Below, one piece after another: positions 27,136 through 36,808 of a DNA stretch of 64,000 nt. The translations under genes were made by a program, and so were the position numbers. A model generated the notes under the pieces. The model made no database searches, was not told the DNA's origin, and saw only the letters and a program-made list of their open reading frames with translations. The DNA comes from Mesorhizobium jarvisii (GTDB taxonomy: Bacteria > Pseudomonadota > Alphaproteobacteria > Rhizobiales > Rhizobiaceae). Position 1 is the stretch's first letter. Every line of letters starts with the position of its first letter. The stretch is taken from contig NZ_QZXA01000002.1 of the NCBI RefSeq assembly GCF_003601985.1, forward strand, positions 682,001 to 746,000, written 5' to 3'.

Positions 27136-28101
27136 GTGTTCGACGGGCTGAGCGCAATCTATGTCGTCTATGCCGGGGCAGCACTGACCGGCATCATGAT
27201 CGCCGAGGCCTGCTATCTCCTCTATGCCGGCCGCAGCGACAAGCGCACCGCCATCAACCGGCGCATGAAGCTGCAGGAAAGCAAGATCAGCCAGGAGCAG
27301 GTGCTGATCCAGCTGCGCAAGGAGCGCGGCCTCGACGCGGGCACCTCGCTGTTCTCGCCAGACCGGTTCCGCGCGCTGCGTACGCAGTCGGGCATGATCA
27401 TGCCGCTGTCGAAATTTCTGATGATCACCTCGGGTGTGGCGATGGCCATGACCCTGGTCGCCATCTGGTACGGCTTGCCACTGCTGATGGGGCTTCTCCT
27501 GTTCGTCGTGCTGTTGCCGCTGGTGCCGGTGATGGTGATGCGCTCCATGCGCAAGCGTCGGCTTAAGCGCTTTGGCATGCAGCTGCCCGAGGCACTGGAA
27601 CTGATCACGCGCGGCCTCAAGGCCGGTCACCCCGTGCCGGTGGCCATCGCCATGGTGTCGCGCGAAATGCCCGATCCGATCGGCACCGAGTTCGGCGTCA
27701 TCGCCGATGAGGTGACCTATGGTTCCGACCTGGTCTCGGCTTTGAATTCGCTGTTCGACAGGGTCGGCCATGAGGATCTGCCGCTGTTCATCACCGCCGT
27801 CTCCATCCAGTCCAGTTCGGGGGGCAATCTGCGCGAAATCCTCGACGGCCTGGCGCTGACGATCCGCGAGCGCGGCAAGCTGCGTCGCAAGGTGCGCGCC
27901 ATCTCGACCGAAGGCCGCATGTCGGCCTACATCCTGACGGCGATACCGGCGCTGCTGTTTGCCGCCATCATGGCGCTGATGCCGGGCTTCTACCGTGATG
28001 TCTGGGACGAGCCAAAGACCTGGTACCTGATCGGCGGGTCCGTGACCTGGCTGATGCTGGGCAATCTGATGATGTTCAAAATGTCGAATTTCAGGTTCTG
28101 A
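27136..28101 (+). CDS. tadB: Tad inner-membrane platform protein TadB
   Basis: A 321-residue type II secretion F-domain protein that forms the inner-membrane platform for pilus assembly with TadC. GTG 27136 is preceded by AGGAG at a good distance and lies four bases after cpaF. It has a hydrophobic segment near residues 5-27, a pair near 95-135, and two C-terminal helices. The F-domain marker is the cytosolic stretch LPEALELITRGLKAGHPVP. Confidence 0.9.
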   Translation: MFDGLSAIYVVYAGAALTGIMIAEACYLLYAGRSDKRTAINRRMKLQESKISQEQVLIQLRKERGLDAGTSLFSPDRFRALRTQSGMIMPLSKFLMITSGVAMAMTLVAIWYGLPLLMGLLLFVVLLPLVPVMVMRSMRKRRLKRFGMQLPEALELITRGLKAGHPVPVAIAMVSREMPDPIGTEFGVIADEVTYGSDLVSALNSLFDRVGHEDLPLFITAVSIQSSSGGNLREILDGLALTIRERGKLRRKVRAISTEGRMSAYILTAIPALLFAAIMALMPGFYRDVWDEPKTWYLIGGSVTWLMLGNLMMFKMSNFRF

Positions 28102-28102
28102 C

Positions 28103-29068
28103 ATGCAGGGCTTCATCGAATTCCTCGCCTCGCTCGCACCGACCTCCCTGATGCCGGTGGCGATCCTGCTTCTGGCCCTGGGCAGCGTCGCCGTCGCCTG
28201 GCCGATGGTAGCGGCGAAGGGCGACCGCAACGACGTGAAGCGCCGGCTCAAGGTCGACCATGGCGCGGTGGCCGCGAAGCCCGAGCCGCTGCAGAAGAAG
28301 AACGCCAATGTCGTGCGCGAAAAGGCGGTGAAGCGGGCGCAGGAATTCTACGCCAAGAGCGATCCGGAAAATGTCGCCCGGTTGCGCATGAAGCTGATCC
28401 AGGCCGGCTATATGGAGCCGCGCGCCGTCGGCACGTTCTTCATCATACGCTTTTCCGCGCTGGTCGGCGGCGCGATCGGCGCCTTTGTCCTCAACCAGTG
28501 GCTGGCCAGCGCCGAAGCGACGATGACCAGCCGCTGGGCGTTCGTCATCCTGTCGGGCGTGGCCGGTTATTTCCTGCCCGGCCTGGTGCTGACCCAGCAG
28601 GTGCGGGAGAAGATGCGCGAGTACCGCAACGGCTTTCCCGACTTCATGGATCTGATGATCGTCTGTTCGGATGCCGGCATGAGCATGGAAGCCGGTATCG
28701 AGCGCGTCTCGAAGGAGCTCGCCAAGACCTATCCGGCGCTCAGCCAGAATTTGCAGCTGGTGTCGCTGGAACTGAGGGCAGGGCGCAGCCTCGACGATGC
28801 GCTGAAGGCACTCGCCGACCGCCTCAGCCTGGACGAGGTTCGCTCCTTCGCCACGCTCTTACAGCAGTCGAAGGAACTCGGCACCAGCCTGTCAGGCGCG
28901 CTGCGCGTCTTCTCCGACGAAATGCGCCACAAGCGCATGTCGCTGGCCGAGGAAAAGGCACATGCCTTGCCGGCCAAGATGTCGATACCGGTGACGGTGT
29001 GCATCCTGCCGGTGGTGCTGATGATCGCGATCATCCCGATCATCGTCAAAATGACGGGTAACCACTAG
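28103..29068 (+). CDS. tadC: Tad inner-membrane platform protein TadC
   Basis: A 321-residue second platform protein with the same F-domain architecture as TadB: PDFMDLMIVCSDAGMSMEAG followed by the conserved LSLDEVRSFATLLQQSKELG. Four hydrophobic segments are visible, the first at residues 12-36 and the last at the C-terminus (VTVCILPVVLMIAIIPIIV). It begins two bases after tadB and closes the tightly packed part of the operon. Confidence 0.9.
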   Translation: MQGFIEFLASLAPTSLMPVAILLLALGSVAVAWPMVAAKGDRNDVKRRLKVDHGAVAAKPEPLQKKNANVVREKAVKRAQEFYAKSDPENVARLRMKLIQAGYMEPRAVGTFFIIRFSALVGGAIGAFVLNQWLASAEATMTSRWAFVILSGVAGYFLPGLVLTQQVREKMREYRNGFPDFMDLMIVCSDAGMSMEAGIERVSKELAKTYPALSQNLQLVSLELRAGRSLDDALKALADRLSLDEVRSFATLLQQSKELGTSLSGALRVFSDEMRHKRMSLAEEKAHALPAKMSIPVTVCILPVVLMIAIIPIIVKMTGNH

Positions 29069-29178
29069 GCGACATCGATGTTCAGTGGCAAGCCTGCGCA
29101 TCGCGGCTTGCCGAGCTTGATACGGAGCTTGGCCAACAAGTTGCTGCCCGAACTCGGCCCTGCGACATGAGGATCCCC

Positions 29179-30006
29179 ATGCGAATATTGTTGTGTGCCG
29201 CCGCTCTTGCCGCGGCCAGTCTGTGGCCCGCCCTGGCCGCGGCCGATGATTGCGGCGATGCCGCCGCGCTGTTGCGGCAGGCTTATCCCAAGATTCAAAA
29301 GAGCGCCGACGGCCGCTCGTTCACGCTCGAACCGCATACCAGCATCCCGCTTGCGGTCCCGCAGGACGGTATGCCTGGCCTGCTCTGCAAGGTCTGGCCT
29401 GCCCATGACGATCTGTTGCTGGTCGCGGTGCCGCTGATCGACAGCGTCCAATCCGCCGACGGCCAGCATGTTGGCGACATCGAGCTTCTGGTCGTCGACA
29501 GGAAGACCCTGCAGGTACGCCAGCGCCTGCTCCAGCCCAGGCTGATGAACGACGATGCCGTCGCCATCCGGGGAATCGAATTCGATACCGCCCGTTATGG
29601 GCTGGCGCCGGGTGTCACCGCCTTCGGCCTGCGCATCGACATGGCCAATCATTCACAGCCCAATCCCTTCAACGAAACCGACCTGCGGCTCTACGCCATA
29701 TCAGGCAATGCGCTGCAGGCGGTGCTCGACGGGCTTGCCGTAGCCGGCCATGGCGGCGAAGGCGACACCAGTTGCGCGGGATCCTTTCATTCCAGCCAGG
29801 TCAGCCTGGCGATGAGCCCGAGGATCCATCGCGGCTACCGTGACATCATCGCGGTAGAGCGGAAGGATACCGACGAGCCGCTCCCCGACAAGGATGGCGA
29901 GTGCCAGTCCCACCCCGGCAAGTCGGTGAGCCGGACCTACCGACTGCGCTATGACGGCCACCGCTATCCGGTTCCGGCCGAGCTCAAGGCAATGGATCCG
30001 CCGTGA
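29179..30006 (+). CDS. exported protein of unknown function
   Basis: A 275-residue protein with a signal peptide (MRILLCAAALAAASLWPALA, cleavage near AAADD). I prefer ATG 29179, with GAGGA five bases upstream, over ATG 29167. The mature protein begins DDCGDAAALLRQAYPK and contains four cysteines that could pair in the periplasm. No domain is recognised. It lies between tadC and the TadD-like gene, 110 bp after tadC, so it may be outside the Tad transcript; a role in the pilus is possible but unsupported. Confidence 0.7.
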   Translation: MRILLCAAALAAASLWPALAAADDCGDAAALLRQAYPKIQKSADGRSFTLEPHTSIPLAVPQDGMPGLLCKVWPAHDDLLLVAVPLIDSVQSADGQHVGDIELLVVDRKTLQVRQRLLQPRLMNDDAVAIRGIEFDTARYGLAPGVTAFGLRIDMANHSQPNPFNETDLRLYAISGNALQAVLDGLAVAGHGGEGDTSCAGSFHSSQVSLAMSPRIHRGYRDIIAVERKDTDEPLPDKDGECQSHPGKSVSRTYRLRYDGHRYPVPAELKAMDPP

Positions 30007-30168
30007 GACCGTCCCCCCGCGTCCGCTTGAGGCGTTGGGGTCCGGTGGTTAATGGCTGGTAATTGCGGAAACCAAATCTTAGCTGCATTTCGGTACCGAA
30101 GCTTAATCGCTTTGCTCTAATGTCTTTACCTGAAGAACGACCCGGCAAATCGGGCGACGGGGCAGGGC

Positions 30169-30642
30169 ATGCGTCAGACACAATTTGCGGCGATGGCCAC
30201 GATGGCGGCCGTCCTGATGATCACCGGGTGCACGACGAACAACAACGTCGACACGACCAAGACGACCGCGATCCAGCCGGCGGCCAAGGATGTCGACACA
30301 TCCGACCTGGCACAAGGCAAGGCGCAGTTTCGCGACGCCAATTATGGTCTCGCCGAACAGCATTTCCGCAAGGCCGTCGAGCTGAAGGCTGACAATGCGG
30401 AGGCCTGGATGGGGCTGGCCGCCTCCTATGACGAGCTCGGCCGCTTCGACTTCGCCGACCGCGCCTATGGCCAGCTGTTGAAGGTCGCCGGCCGCAAACC
30501 GCAGATCGTCAACAATATGGGCTATTCGCAACTGCTGCGCGGCAACAAGAAGAAGGCCAGGGCGCTGCTGCTCGAGGCGAAGGCCGGCATGGCCGACCCG
30601 ACGGTCGTCAACGCCAATCTCGCCTTGCTGAACAAGGGCTGA
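30169..30642 (+). CDS. TadD-like TPR lipoprotein
   Basis: A 157-residue lipoprotein. The signal sequence ends in a lipobox (LMITGC, cysteine at residue 21). Two to three tetratricopeptide repeats follow: AQGKAQFRDANYGLAEQHFR, AEAWMGLAASYDELGRFDFA and QIVNNMGYSQLLRGNKKKAR. This is the usual form of TadD, a periplasmic factor that helps pilus or secretin assembly. The position downstream of tadC supports this. An upstream gap of 162 bp suggests its own promoter. Confidence 0.82.
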   Translation: MRQTQFAAMATMAAVLMITGCTTNNNVDTTKTTAIQPAAKDVDTSDLAQGKAQFRDANYGLAEQHFRKAVELKADNAEAWMGLAASYDELGRFDFADRAYGQLLKVAGRKPQIVNNMGYSQLLRGNKKKARALLLEAKAGMADPTVVNANLALLNKG

Positions 30643-30815
30643 TGCGCGTTTGATCCTCGCGCTGCCCAAGGGCCGATTTCCGCACGGGCACTGTCGACGC
30701 TTTGTAAACCCTAAACGCAGCCTGGGTCGAAAGATCGGCTGAAAACCATGTTCGAGGGCTGCCGCTGACCTAGAATGCGGCGTAACCGCCGACGCTCGAG
30801 AGGCCCCCGCCAGAT

Positions 30816-31991
30816 ATGCTGGATTTCAGTTCGCTCCTGCTCGCGGCCGCGCTGTCGGGCACATGCCTTGCCGTCACCATGTTTGCTATCTGGCTCACCG
30901 CGCCGCGGGCGCGTTTCGTGCTGACGGTGGCGTACGGCATTATCGTGCTTGTCGCGCATGTGATCCTGTTCTGGCGCTACACCAAGGAGCCTGATCCGCT
31001 GCTTTGCCAGATTGCGCTGGCGTTGCTCAGCCTGGGCTTCCTGATCATCTGCCTTTCGGCCATGCAGTATCTCGGCGTGCCGGACCACAGGCGTGCGATC
31101 ATGCCGACACTTGCCGCCATGGCTGTCTGCGCGGCCTTCACCTTCCTCGGCCTTGACGGTGTCGGCTTCATCGTCACCTACGCGACGGTGACCGTGCTGC
31201 TGTCGACGATCGGAGCCATGTTCTGGGTCAATGGCAGCCACGATCGCCGGATCCTGCTGGTGGTTTCGTTCCTGAGTGGCACCTGCGCGGGGTCGTTTGC
31301 TCTTTGCGGCGTGGTTCTGATCGCCAAGGGGCAATGGACGCTCGGGGCGGCGCCCGACAATTGGGCCGAACGTCTGAATTCCGTCGTGGCGGTAGCCTGC
31401 ATGACCGGTCTGGGCGCCTTGACGCTCTCCCTTCATCATCTGCAGGCGCAGATCGAGCTGAAGGCCGAGACCATGACCGATCCATTGACCGGGCTGATGA
31501 ACCGTCGCGGGTTGATGTCCCTCCACGGCGAGCGGCCCTTCGGTCCCTTCATGGCGGTCGTCATGTTCGACCTCGATCACTTCAAGAGGACGAACGACAT
31601 CTACGGTCACCCGGTCGGAGACCAGGTCCTGTGCCGCTTCGCCGCCGTTATCCGGAAATATGCCAGGACCGGCGTCGACGCCTTTCGCCTGGGTGGCGAG
31701 GAGTTCGCCATCGTCATGTCGCGGATGACGGAAGAGCGAGCCCATGATCTCGCCAGCAAGATCGGCGTCGCCTTCGGCACCGAAATCGTTCCTACCCCGC
31801 TCGGTCCGTTGCGCAGCACGGTCAGCGGCGGCATCGGCTTCGGCCGCGCCGACGGCAGCAGCCTCGACGAGGTGCTGGCCGAGGCGGATGCCGCGCTCTA
31901 CGCGGCCAAGCGCGCCGGCCGAAACTGCGTCATCAGCGGCAAAAGAATGGGCCAGGCCGAACCGGTCAAGCCGGCCTTGCGCTCAGCCTAG
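30816..31991 (+). CDS. membrane-bound diguanylate cyclase (GGDEF)
   Basis: A 391-residue protein. The first 210 residues hold about six or seven hydrophobic helices; the C-terminal 170 residues are a GGDEF domain with TDPLTGLMNRRGLMSLHG, FDLDHFKRTNDIYGHPVGD and FRLGGEEFAIVM. The active-site GGEEF is intact, so it should make cyclic di-GMP. The inhibitory RxxD site five residues before GGEEF is not present in its usual form, so product inhibition may be weak. The neighbouring Tad locus makes a link to surface attachment plausible, but this is an inference. Its stop is immediately followed by the convergent gcvP stop. Confidence 0.88.
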   Translation: MLDFSSLLLAAALSGTCLAVTMFAIWLTAPRARFVLTVAYGIIVLVAHVILFWRYTKEPDPLLCQIALALLSLGFLIICLSAMQYLGVPDHRRAIMPTLAAMAVCAAFTFLGLDGVGFIVTYATVTVLLSTIGAMFWVNGSHDRRILLVVSFLSGTCAGSFALCGVVLIAKGQWTLGAAPDNWAERLNSVVAVACMTGLGALTLSLHHLQAQIELKAETMTDPLTGLMNRRGLMSLHGERPFGPFMAVVMFDLDHFKRTNDIYGHPVGDQVLCRFAAVIRKYARTGVDAFRLGGEEFAIVMSRMTEERAHDLASKIGVAFGTEIVPTPLGPLRSTVSGGIGFGRADGSSLDEVLAEADAALYAAKRAGRNCVISGKRMGQAEPVKPALRSA

Positions 31992-34805
31992 TTATTCAGC
32001 CGCGCCCAGGTAATCCGACAGCGGCGGGCAGGAGCAGACCAGATTGCGGTCGCCGGCGACATTGTCGATGCGCGACACCGGCGGCCAGTACTTGGCCGCC
32101 GTATCGGCGTCGCCCGCGGGATAGGCCGCTTCCAGGCGCGAGTAGGGGTGGGTCCACTGGCCTGCCAGCGTCTCGGCGGCGGTGTGCGGCGCGTTGACCA
32201 GCGGGTTGTCGGCCAAGGGCCAGTCGCCCCTGGCGACTTTCGCCGCTTCGCCGGCAATGGCGATCATCGCCTCGCAGAAGCGGTCGAGTTCGCGCTTCGG
32301 CTCGGATTCCGTCGGCTCGACCATCAGCGTGCCGGCGACCGGAAACGACATGGTCGGCGCGTGGAAGCCATAGTCGATCAGGCGCTTGGCGATGTCATCG
32401 ACACTGATGCCGGCGCTGTCCTTGAGCACGCGGGTATCGAGGATGCACTCATGCGCGATGCGATCGTGCCGGCCCTTGTAGAGCAGCGGGAAGTGCGGCG
32501 CGAGCCGTGTCGCCACATAGTTGGCCGAGATGATGGCGGTCTCCGTGGCCTGCTTCAGTCCGGCGGCGCCCATCATGCGGATATACATCCAGGTGATCGG
32601 CAGGATGGAAGCGCTGCCGAAGGGTGCCGCCGACACGGCATGCGCCGAGCCTTCGGTGACATGGCCCGGCAGATAGGGCTTCAGATGCGCCTTGACGCCG
32701 ATCGGGCCGATGCCGGGGCCGCCGCCGCCATGCGGGATGCAGAAGGTCTTGTGCAGGTTCATATGGCAGACATCGGCGCCGATATCGGCGGGCCGGGCGA
32801 GCGCGACCAGCGCGTTGAGGTTGGCGCCGTCGAAATAGACCTGGCCGCCATGCTCGTGGATGAGGGCGCAGAGGTGGCGCGCGCCTTCTTCATAGACGCC
32901 ATGCGTCGAGGGATAGGTGAACATCAGCGCCGCGAGATTCTTGGAATGCTCGTTGGCCTTGGCCCGCATATCGTCCATGTCGATATTGCCGTCTTCCAGG
33001 CAGCGCACGACGACGACGCTCATGCCGGCCATCGCCGCACTCGCCGGATTGGTGCCATGCGCGGAAGAGGGGATCAGGCAGACCGTGCGATGGCCTTCGC
33101 CGCGCGAGCGGTGATAGGCGCGGATGGCGAGCAGTCCGGCATATTCGCCCTGGCTGCCGGCATTGGGCTGCAGGCTGACCGCGTCGAAGCCGGTGATTTC
33201 GGACAGCCAGCCTTCCAGCTCGCCGATCATGGCGCGATAGCCGGCCGAATGGCTGGCCGGTGCGAAGGGATGCAGATTGGCGATGCTTGGCCAACTCACC
33301 GGCATCATTTCGGCCGCCGCGTTGAGCTTCATGGTGCAGGATCCGAGCGGGATCATGGAGCGGTCGAGCGCTAGATCCTTGTCGGCCAACCGGCGCAGCA
33401 GGCGCATCATGTCGGTCTCCGACTTGTTCTTGTTGAAGACCTGCTGGGTCAGAAACTCCTTTCCACGCGGCTTGCCGGGAACGGTGCTGTCGGCCGAGGA
33501 GGCAGCCTTGGCGCCGAACAGGGAAGCGATCGCGTCGAGATCGGCGTCTGTCGAGGTCTCGTCGAAGGCGATGCCGACATGGTCGGTGTCGAGGACGCGC
33601 AGCAGCCGGCCGGTCTTTTCGGCAGCCTCGGCGATTTGCGCGGCCTTGCCTTTCGCCTCCACCGTCACCGTGTCGAAGCGGCTGGCGCCGAGCACCGAAA
33701 CGCCCGCCGCCTTGAGGCCGCTCGCCAGACGGTTTGCCAGAGCGTGGATGCGTCCGGCGATCGCCTGCAGCCCGGCGGGGCCGTGCCAGATGGCATAGGC
33801 CGTCGCCATGTTGGCGAGCAGCGCCTGCGCGGTGCAGATGTTGGAGGTCGCCTTGTCGCGGCGGATATGCTGTTCGCGCGTTTGCAAGGCAAGGCGGTAT
33901 CCGGGCCGGCCCTTGCTGTCGGTCGATTGGCCGACGAGGCGGCCGGGCATCAGACGCGTCAGCTTATCGGAGACGGCGCAGTAAGCGGCATGTGGGCCGC
34001 CAAAGCCCATCGGCACGCCAAACCGCTGCATCGGGCCGACGGCGATGTCGGCGCCGAGTTTCGCCGGCGCATCGGTCAGCGTCAGGCCCAGCGGATCGGC
34101 GATGAAGACGACGATGGTACCGGTGGCGCGGGCCTTGTCGATCGCGGCCTTGTGGTCGCCATAGACGCCAAAGGTGTCGGGCCAGGAGACGAGCAGGGCA
34201 GCGGTGTTGTCGTCGATGGTCTCGCCGTCGATCTCGATGCCGAGCGGTTCGGCGCGGGTGCGCACCACATCCAGCGTCTGCGGATGCGGCGTGCCGGCGA
34301 ACGCCACCTTGCTGCGCTTGTCACGGTGGTGGCGCAGCGCGATGCCGACCGCTTCGGCGACAGCGGTTGCTTCATCGAGCAGCGAGGCGGATGCCACCGG
34401 CAGTCCGGTCAATTCGGTGACCAAGGTCTGGAAATTGAACAGCATTTCCAGACGACCCTGGCTGATCTCGGCCTGATAGGGCGTGTAGGCCGTGTACCAG
34501 GCCGGATTCTCGAACAGATTGCGCTGGATGACCGGCGGCACGTGGACGCCGTGATAGCCGGCGCCGATGAAGCTCTTCAGCACGGTATTCCCAGCCATGG
34601 TCGCCGACAATTCGGCCAGCGCTTCGGCTTCGCTGGCCGGCGCGGGCAAGGTCAGCGGCAGGTCGAGGCGAATCGACTGCGGCACGGCCTGGCTGATCAG
34701 CGTCTCGACGGAAGGGACGCCGATCACCGCAAGCATGGCTCTGACATCGTTCACGCCAGGACCGATATGACGGGCCGAGAAGGGGGTAAGTGCTGTGGTC
34801 ATCAT
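31992..34805 (-). CDS. gcvP: glycine dehydrogenase (decarboxylating), P-protein
   Basis: The PLP-dependent P-protein of the glycine cleavage system. It decarboxylates glycine and passes the aminomethyl group to the lipoyl arm of GcvH. At 937 residues it is full length, with fused N- and C-terminal halves as in most proteobacteria. The PLP lysine lies in [19 protein letters not shown]; other marks are [19 protein letters not shown] near the N-terminus and [18 protein letters not shown]. It is the last gene of gcvT-gcvH-gcvP, 15 bases after gcvH. Confidence 0.97.
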   Translation of the reverse strand: MMTTALTPFSARHIGPGVNDVRAMLAVIGVPSVETLISQAVPQSIRLDLPLTLPAPASEAEALAELSATMAGNTVLKSFIGAGYHGVHVPPVIQRNLFENPAWYTAYTPYQAEISQGRLEMLFNFQTLVTELTGLPVASASLLDEATAVAEAVGIALRHHRDKRSKVAFAGTPHPQTLDVVRTRAEPLGIEIDGETIDDNTAALLVSWPDTFGVYGDHKAAIDKARATGTIVVFIADPLGLTLTDAPAKLGADIAVGPMQRFGVPMGFGGPHAAYCAVSDKLTRLMPGRLVGQSTDSKGRPGYRLALQTREQHIRRDKATSNICTAQALLANMATAYAIWHGPAGLQAIAGRIHALANRLASGLKAAGVSVLGASRFDTVTVEAKGKAAQIAEAAEKTGRLLRVLDTDHVGIAFDETSTDADLDAIASLFGAKAASSADSTVPGKPRGKEFLTQQVFNKNKSETDMMRLLRRLADKDLALDRSMIPLGSCTMKLNAAAEMMPVSWPSIANLHPFAPASHSAGYRAMIGELEGWLSEITGFDAVSLQPNAGSQGEYAGLLAIRAYHRSRGEGHRTVCLIPSSAHGTNPASAAMAGMSVVVVRCLEDGNIDMDDMRAKANEHSKNLAALMFTYPSTHGVYEEGARHLCALIHEHGGQVYFDGANLNALVALARPADIGADVCHMNLHKTFCIPHGGGGPGIGPIGVKAHLKPYLPGHVTEGSAHAVSAAPFGSASILPITWMYIRMMGAAGLKQATETAIISANYVATRLAPHFPLLYKGRHDRIAHECILDTRVLKDSAGISVDDIAKRLIDYGFHAPTMSFPVAGTLMVEPTESEPKRELDRFCEAMIAIAGEAAKVARGDWPLADNPLVNAPHTAAETLAGQWTHPYSRLEAAYPAGDADTAAKYWPPVSRIDNVAGDRNLVCSCPPLSDYLGAAE

Positions 34806-34820
34806 CTCTAAGTCCTGATT

Positions 34821-35189
34821 TCAGGCGATATGGGCTTTGTAGGCGGCCTCGTCCATGAGGCCGGCGAGCTGGCTTTCGTCGGCAAGCTTCATCTTCCACA
34901 GCCAGCCGGCGCCGGTTGCCGCGGAGTTGACCAGCGACGGGTCGGAAGACAGCGTGCCGTTGGCCTCGGTGATCTCGCCGTCAACCGGCGCGTAAACGTC
35001 GGAGGCCGCCTTGACGGATTCGACCACGACGGCGGTGTCGCCCTTGGTCAGCTTCTTTCCGATCTCCGGCAGTTCGACGAAAACGAGGTCGCCGAGCTGC
35101 TCCTGCGCGTAGTCGGTGATGCCGACCGTGGCGATACCTCCTTCGACGCGGAGCCATTCGTGATCTGATGTGAAATAGGTCGTTGCCAT
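34821..35189 (-). CDS. gcvH: glycine cleavage system H-protein
   Basis: A 122-residue lipoyl carrier that shuttles the aminomethyl group between the P and T proteins. The lipoylated lysine is in [19 protein letters not shown]. The start is ATG 35189 ([12 protein letters not shown]): AAGGA lies eight bases before it, whereas the alternative ATG at 35198 would abut that site. The gcvT stop lies within the same ribosome-site region, so translation of gcvT and gcvH is tightly linked. Confidence 0.96.
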   Translation of the reverse strand: MATTYFTSDHEWLRVEGGIATVGITDYAQEQLGDLVFVELPEIGKKLTKGDTAVVVESVKAASDVYAPVDGEITEANGTLSSDPSLVNSAATGAGWLWKMKLADESQLAGLMDEAAYKAHIA

Positions 35190-35194
35190 GGAGT

Positions 35195-36295
35195 TCATCC
35201 TTTGCGGTAGCGATGAGGGGTGAAGGGCAGGGAGCTGATATCGACGGGGATCTTCGTGCCGCGTACGTCGGCGAACAACCGTGTGCCGGGCTTTGCCAGC
35301 GCTGCGGCGACATAGCCCATGGCGACCGGATGGCCGGCCGAGGGGCCAAAGCCGCCTGACGTGACATGGCCGGCGTGATTGCCGTCGGCATCGAACAGGG
35401 CGGCACCGGCGCGCACCGGCTGGCGGCCTTCCGGCTTCAGGCCGACGCGCTTTTGCGCCGGGCCGCGTTCGACGGCGGCGCGCAAGGCGTCGGCGCCGAT
35501 AAAGGCGCCGGAAGCTCTGATGTCCTTGGGAATTGCCCACATCAGCGCGGCGGCGGCCGGGTCGGTCTCCGGCGTGATGTCCTGGCCATGCAGGCAGAGG
35601 CCGGCCTCAAGCCGCAGGCTGTCGCGCGCGGCAAGGCCGATCCACAGAACGCGTTCATCCTCGAGCAGCTTCGTGACCAAATCACGCGCGTCCGCCTCCG
35701 GCAGGCCGATCTCGAAACCGTCCTCGCCGGTGTAACCCGACCGGCTCATGAACCAGTCTTTCCGCGGCTCGACCCCGTGCATGAACAGCAGCGAGCCGGT
35801 CTCGATGCCGGCACGGGACAGGACTGCCCAGGCCTCGGGTCCCTGGATGGCCAGGAAGACGCGGTCGAGCGGCTCGACCTTCACATCGAAATTCGCGGCC
35901 AGTTCACGCAGATGCTTCTCGTCGGCGGCGGCGTTGCCGGCATTGGCGACCACCATGAACCTTGTATCGCCGAGCCGGGTGACGATCAGGTCGTCGAGGA
36001 TGCCGCCGGCCTCATTGAGGAAGAAGGACAGTTTCGACTGCGAGATTTCGAGCGCGCCGGCATCCAAGGGGCAAGCGCGGTCGAGCAGCGCAACCGCTTG
36101 CGGCCCGCTGACCTCGAACAGTTTCATATGCGAGATATCGAAGAGACCGGCATGCTCGCGGGTGTGCAGGTGCTCCTTCATGACGCCGGCCGGATAGGTC
36201 AGCGGCATCGACCAGCCGGCGAAGGCGCCGAAGCGCGCACCGGCGGCTGTGTGGATATCTTCGAGGGGAAGGTGTTTGCTATCGTCGCCCGTCAT
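35195..36295 (-). CDS. gcvT: glycine cleavage system T-protein (aminomethyltransferase)
   Basis: A 366-residue folate-dependent enzyme that releases ammonia and forms methylene-THF from the GcvH intermediate. Family marks are the N-terminal [34 protein letters not shown], and [17 protein letters not shown] in the middle. It is the first gene of the operon and lies about 60 bases downstream of the tandem glycine riboswitch, so its expression should rise with glycine. Confidence 0.96.
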   Translation of the reverse strand: MTGDDSKHLPLEDIHTAAGARFGAFAGWSMPLTYPAGVMKEHLHTREHAGLFDISHMKLFEVSGPQAVALLDRACPLDAGALEISQSKLSFFLNEAGGILDDLIVTRLGDTRFMVVANAGNAAADEKHLRELAANFDVKVEPLDRVFLAIQGPEAWAVLSRAGIETGSLLFMHGVEPRKDWFMSRSGYTGEDGFEIGLPEADARDLVTKLLEDERVLWIGLAARDSLRLEAGLCLHGQDITPETDPAAAALMWAIPKDIRASGAFIGADALRAAVERGPAQKRVGLKPEGRQPVRAGAALFDADGNHAGHVTSGGFGPSAGHPVAMGYVAAALAKPGTRLFADVRGTKIPVDISSLPFTPHRYRKG

Positions 36296-36354
36296 GTCGT
36301 CTCCAGAGTCGCACGCAATCGGCCGCGAATGGCGACCAGTCCGTGCCCCTCTGT

Positions 36355-36525
36355 CTGAAGCCTGAGAGACTCGCGCAGCCGGAACTCTGTCAGCGGCGCT
36401 TACACCTTCGGCGCGGGGGCAAGCCCCGACTTTCCAGAGTGTCTTTCCCGTCTACGGTTCTTTTGCCTGAGAGATTTCGGGCGATTTCCCCTTCGGCGGC
36501 AGCTCTCGCTGCTCTCTCCCGCAAA
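36355..36525 (-). ncRNA. tandem glycine riboswitch upstream of gcvT
   Basis: On the minus strand, two glycine aptamers follow each other in the gcvT leader. The first (about 36525-36455) begins with a GGGAGAGAGC stem, contains GCCGAAGGGG, and closes with ATCTCTCAGGCAAAAGAACC. The second (about 36447-36355) opens with ACACTCTGGAAAG, carries CGCCGAAGGTGTAAGC, and closes with GTCTCTCAGGC. These are the conserved cores of the glycine class. Binding of glycine normally turns the downstream gcv genes on. No clear expression-platform terminator was identified between 36355 and the ATG, so control at translation is possible. Confidence 0.92.
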
Positions 36526-36661
36526 CAGGTAGGACTCAGAATCCCGAGCCCTCGACGCGCCATCCATAGCCCGTCGGCGACACCTTGTCACCTCCCAGCG
36601 ACATCTAAAGGTGCGTCGCGATGTAACGGATTCAGGTGATGCGCTTTAGCTCTTTGTTTGA

Positions 36662-36708
36662 TGCATGTCGTTTTCCCAAAACCGCTGCGCACTTTTGGGC
36701 GACATGCA
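36662..36708. repeat. dispersed 47-bp palindromic intergenic repeat, copy 2
   Basis: It has the same ends as the copy at 5732: TGCATGTCG and CGACATGCA. An inner arm pair, CCCAAAA with TTTTGGG, makes an almost complete hairpin. The 50 bp to its left (from about 36612) also looks like repeat sequence. It lies in the 513-bp gap between gcvT and the gene at 36809; that gap holds the riboswitch, this repeat and the two promoters, and no gene. Confidence 0.88.
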
Positions 36709-36808
36709 CTGGCCGGCAAGTCTTCGCTAACCACGCCGTTTGCCGGTTTTTCAAGACACTCCTGATATAGCGGGCCGATGTAACGCTTTGGGGCGGACGG
36801 GGACGACA

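Noticed and set aside
32148-33374. Long plus-strand ORFs opposite gcvP (also 33579-34811)
   Set aside because: Antisense frames of a strongly supported gene, with shadow-type composition.
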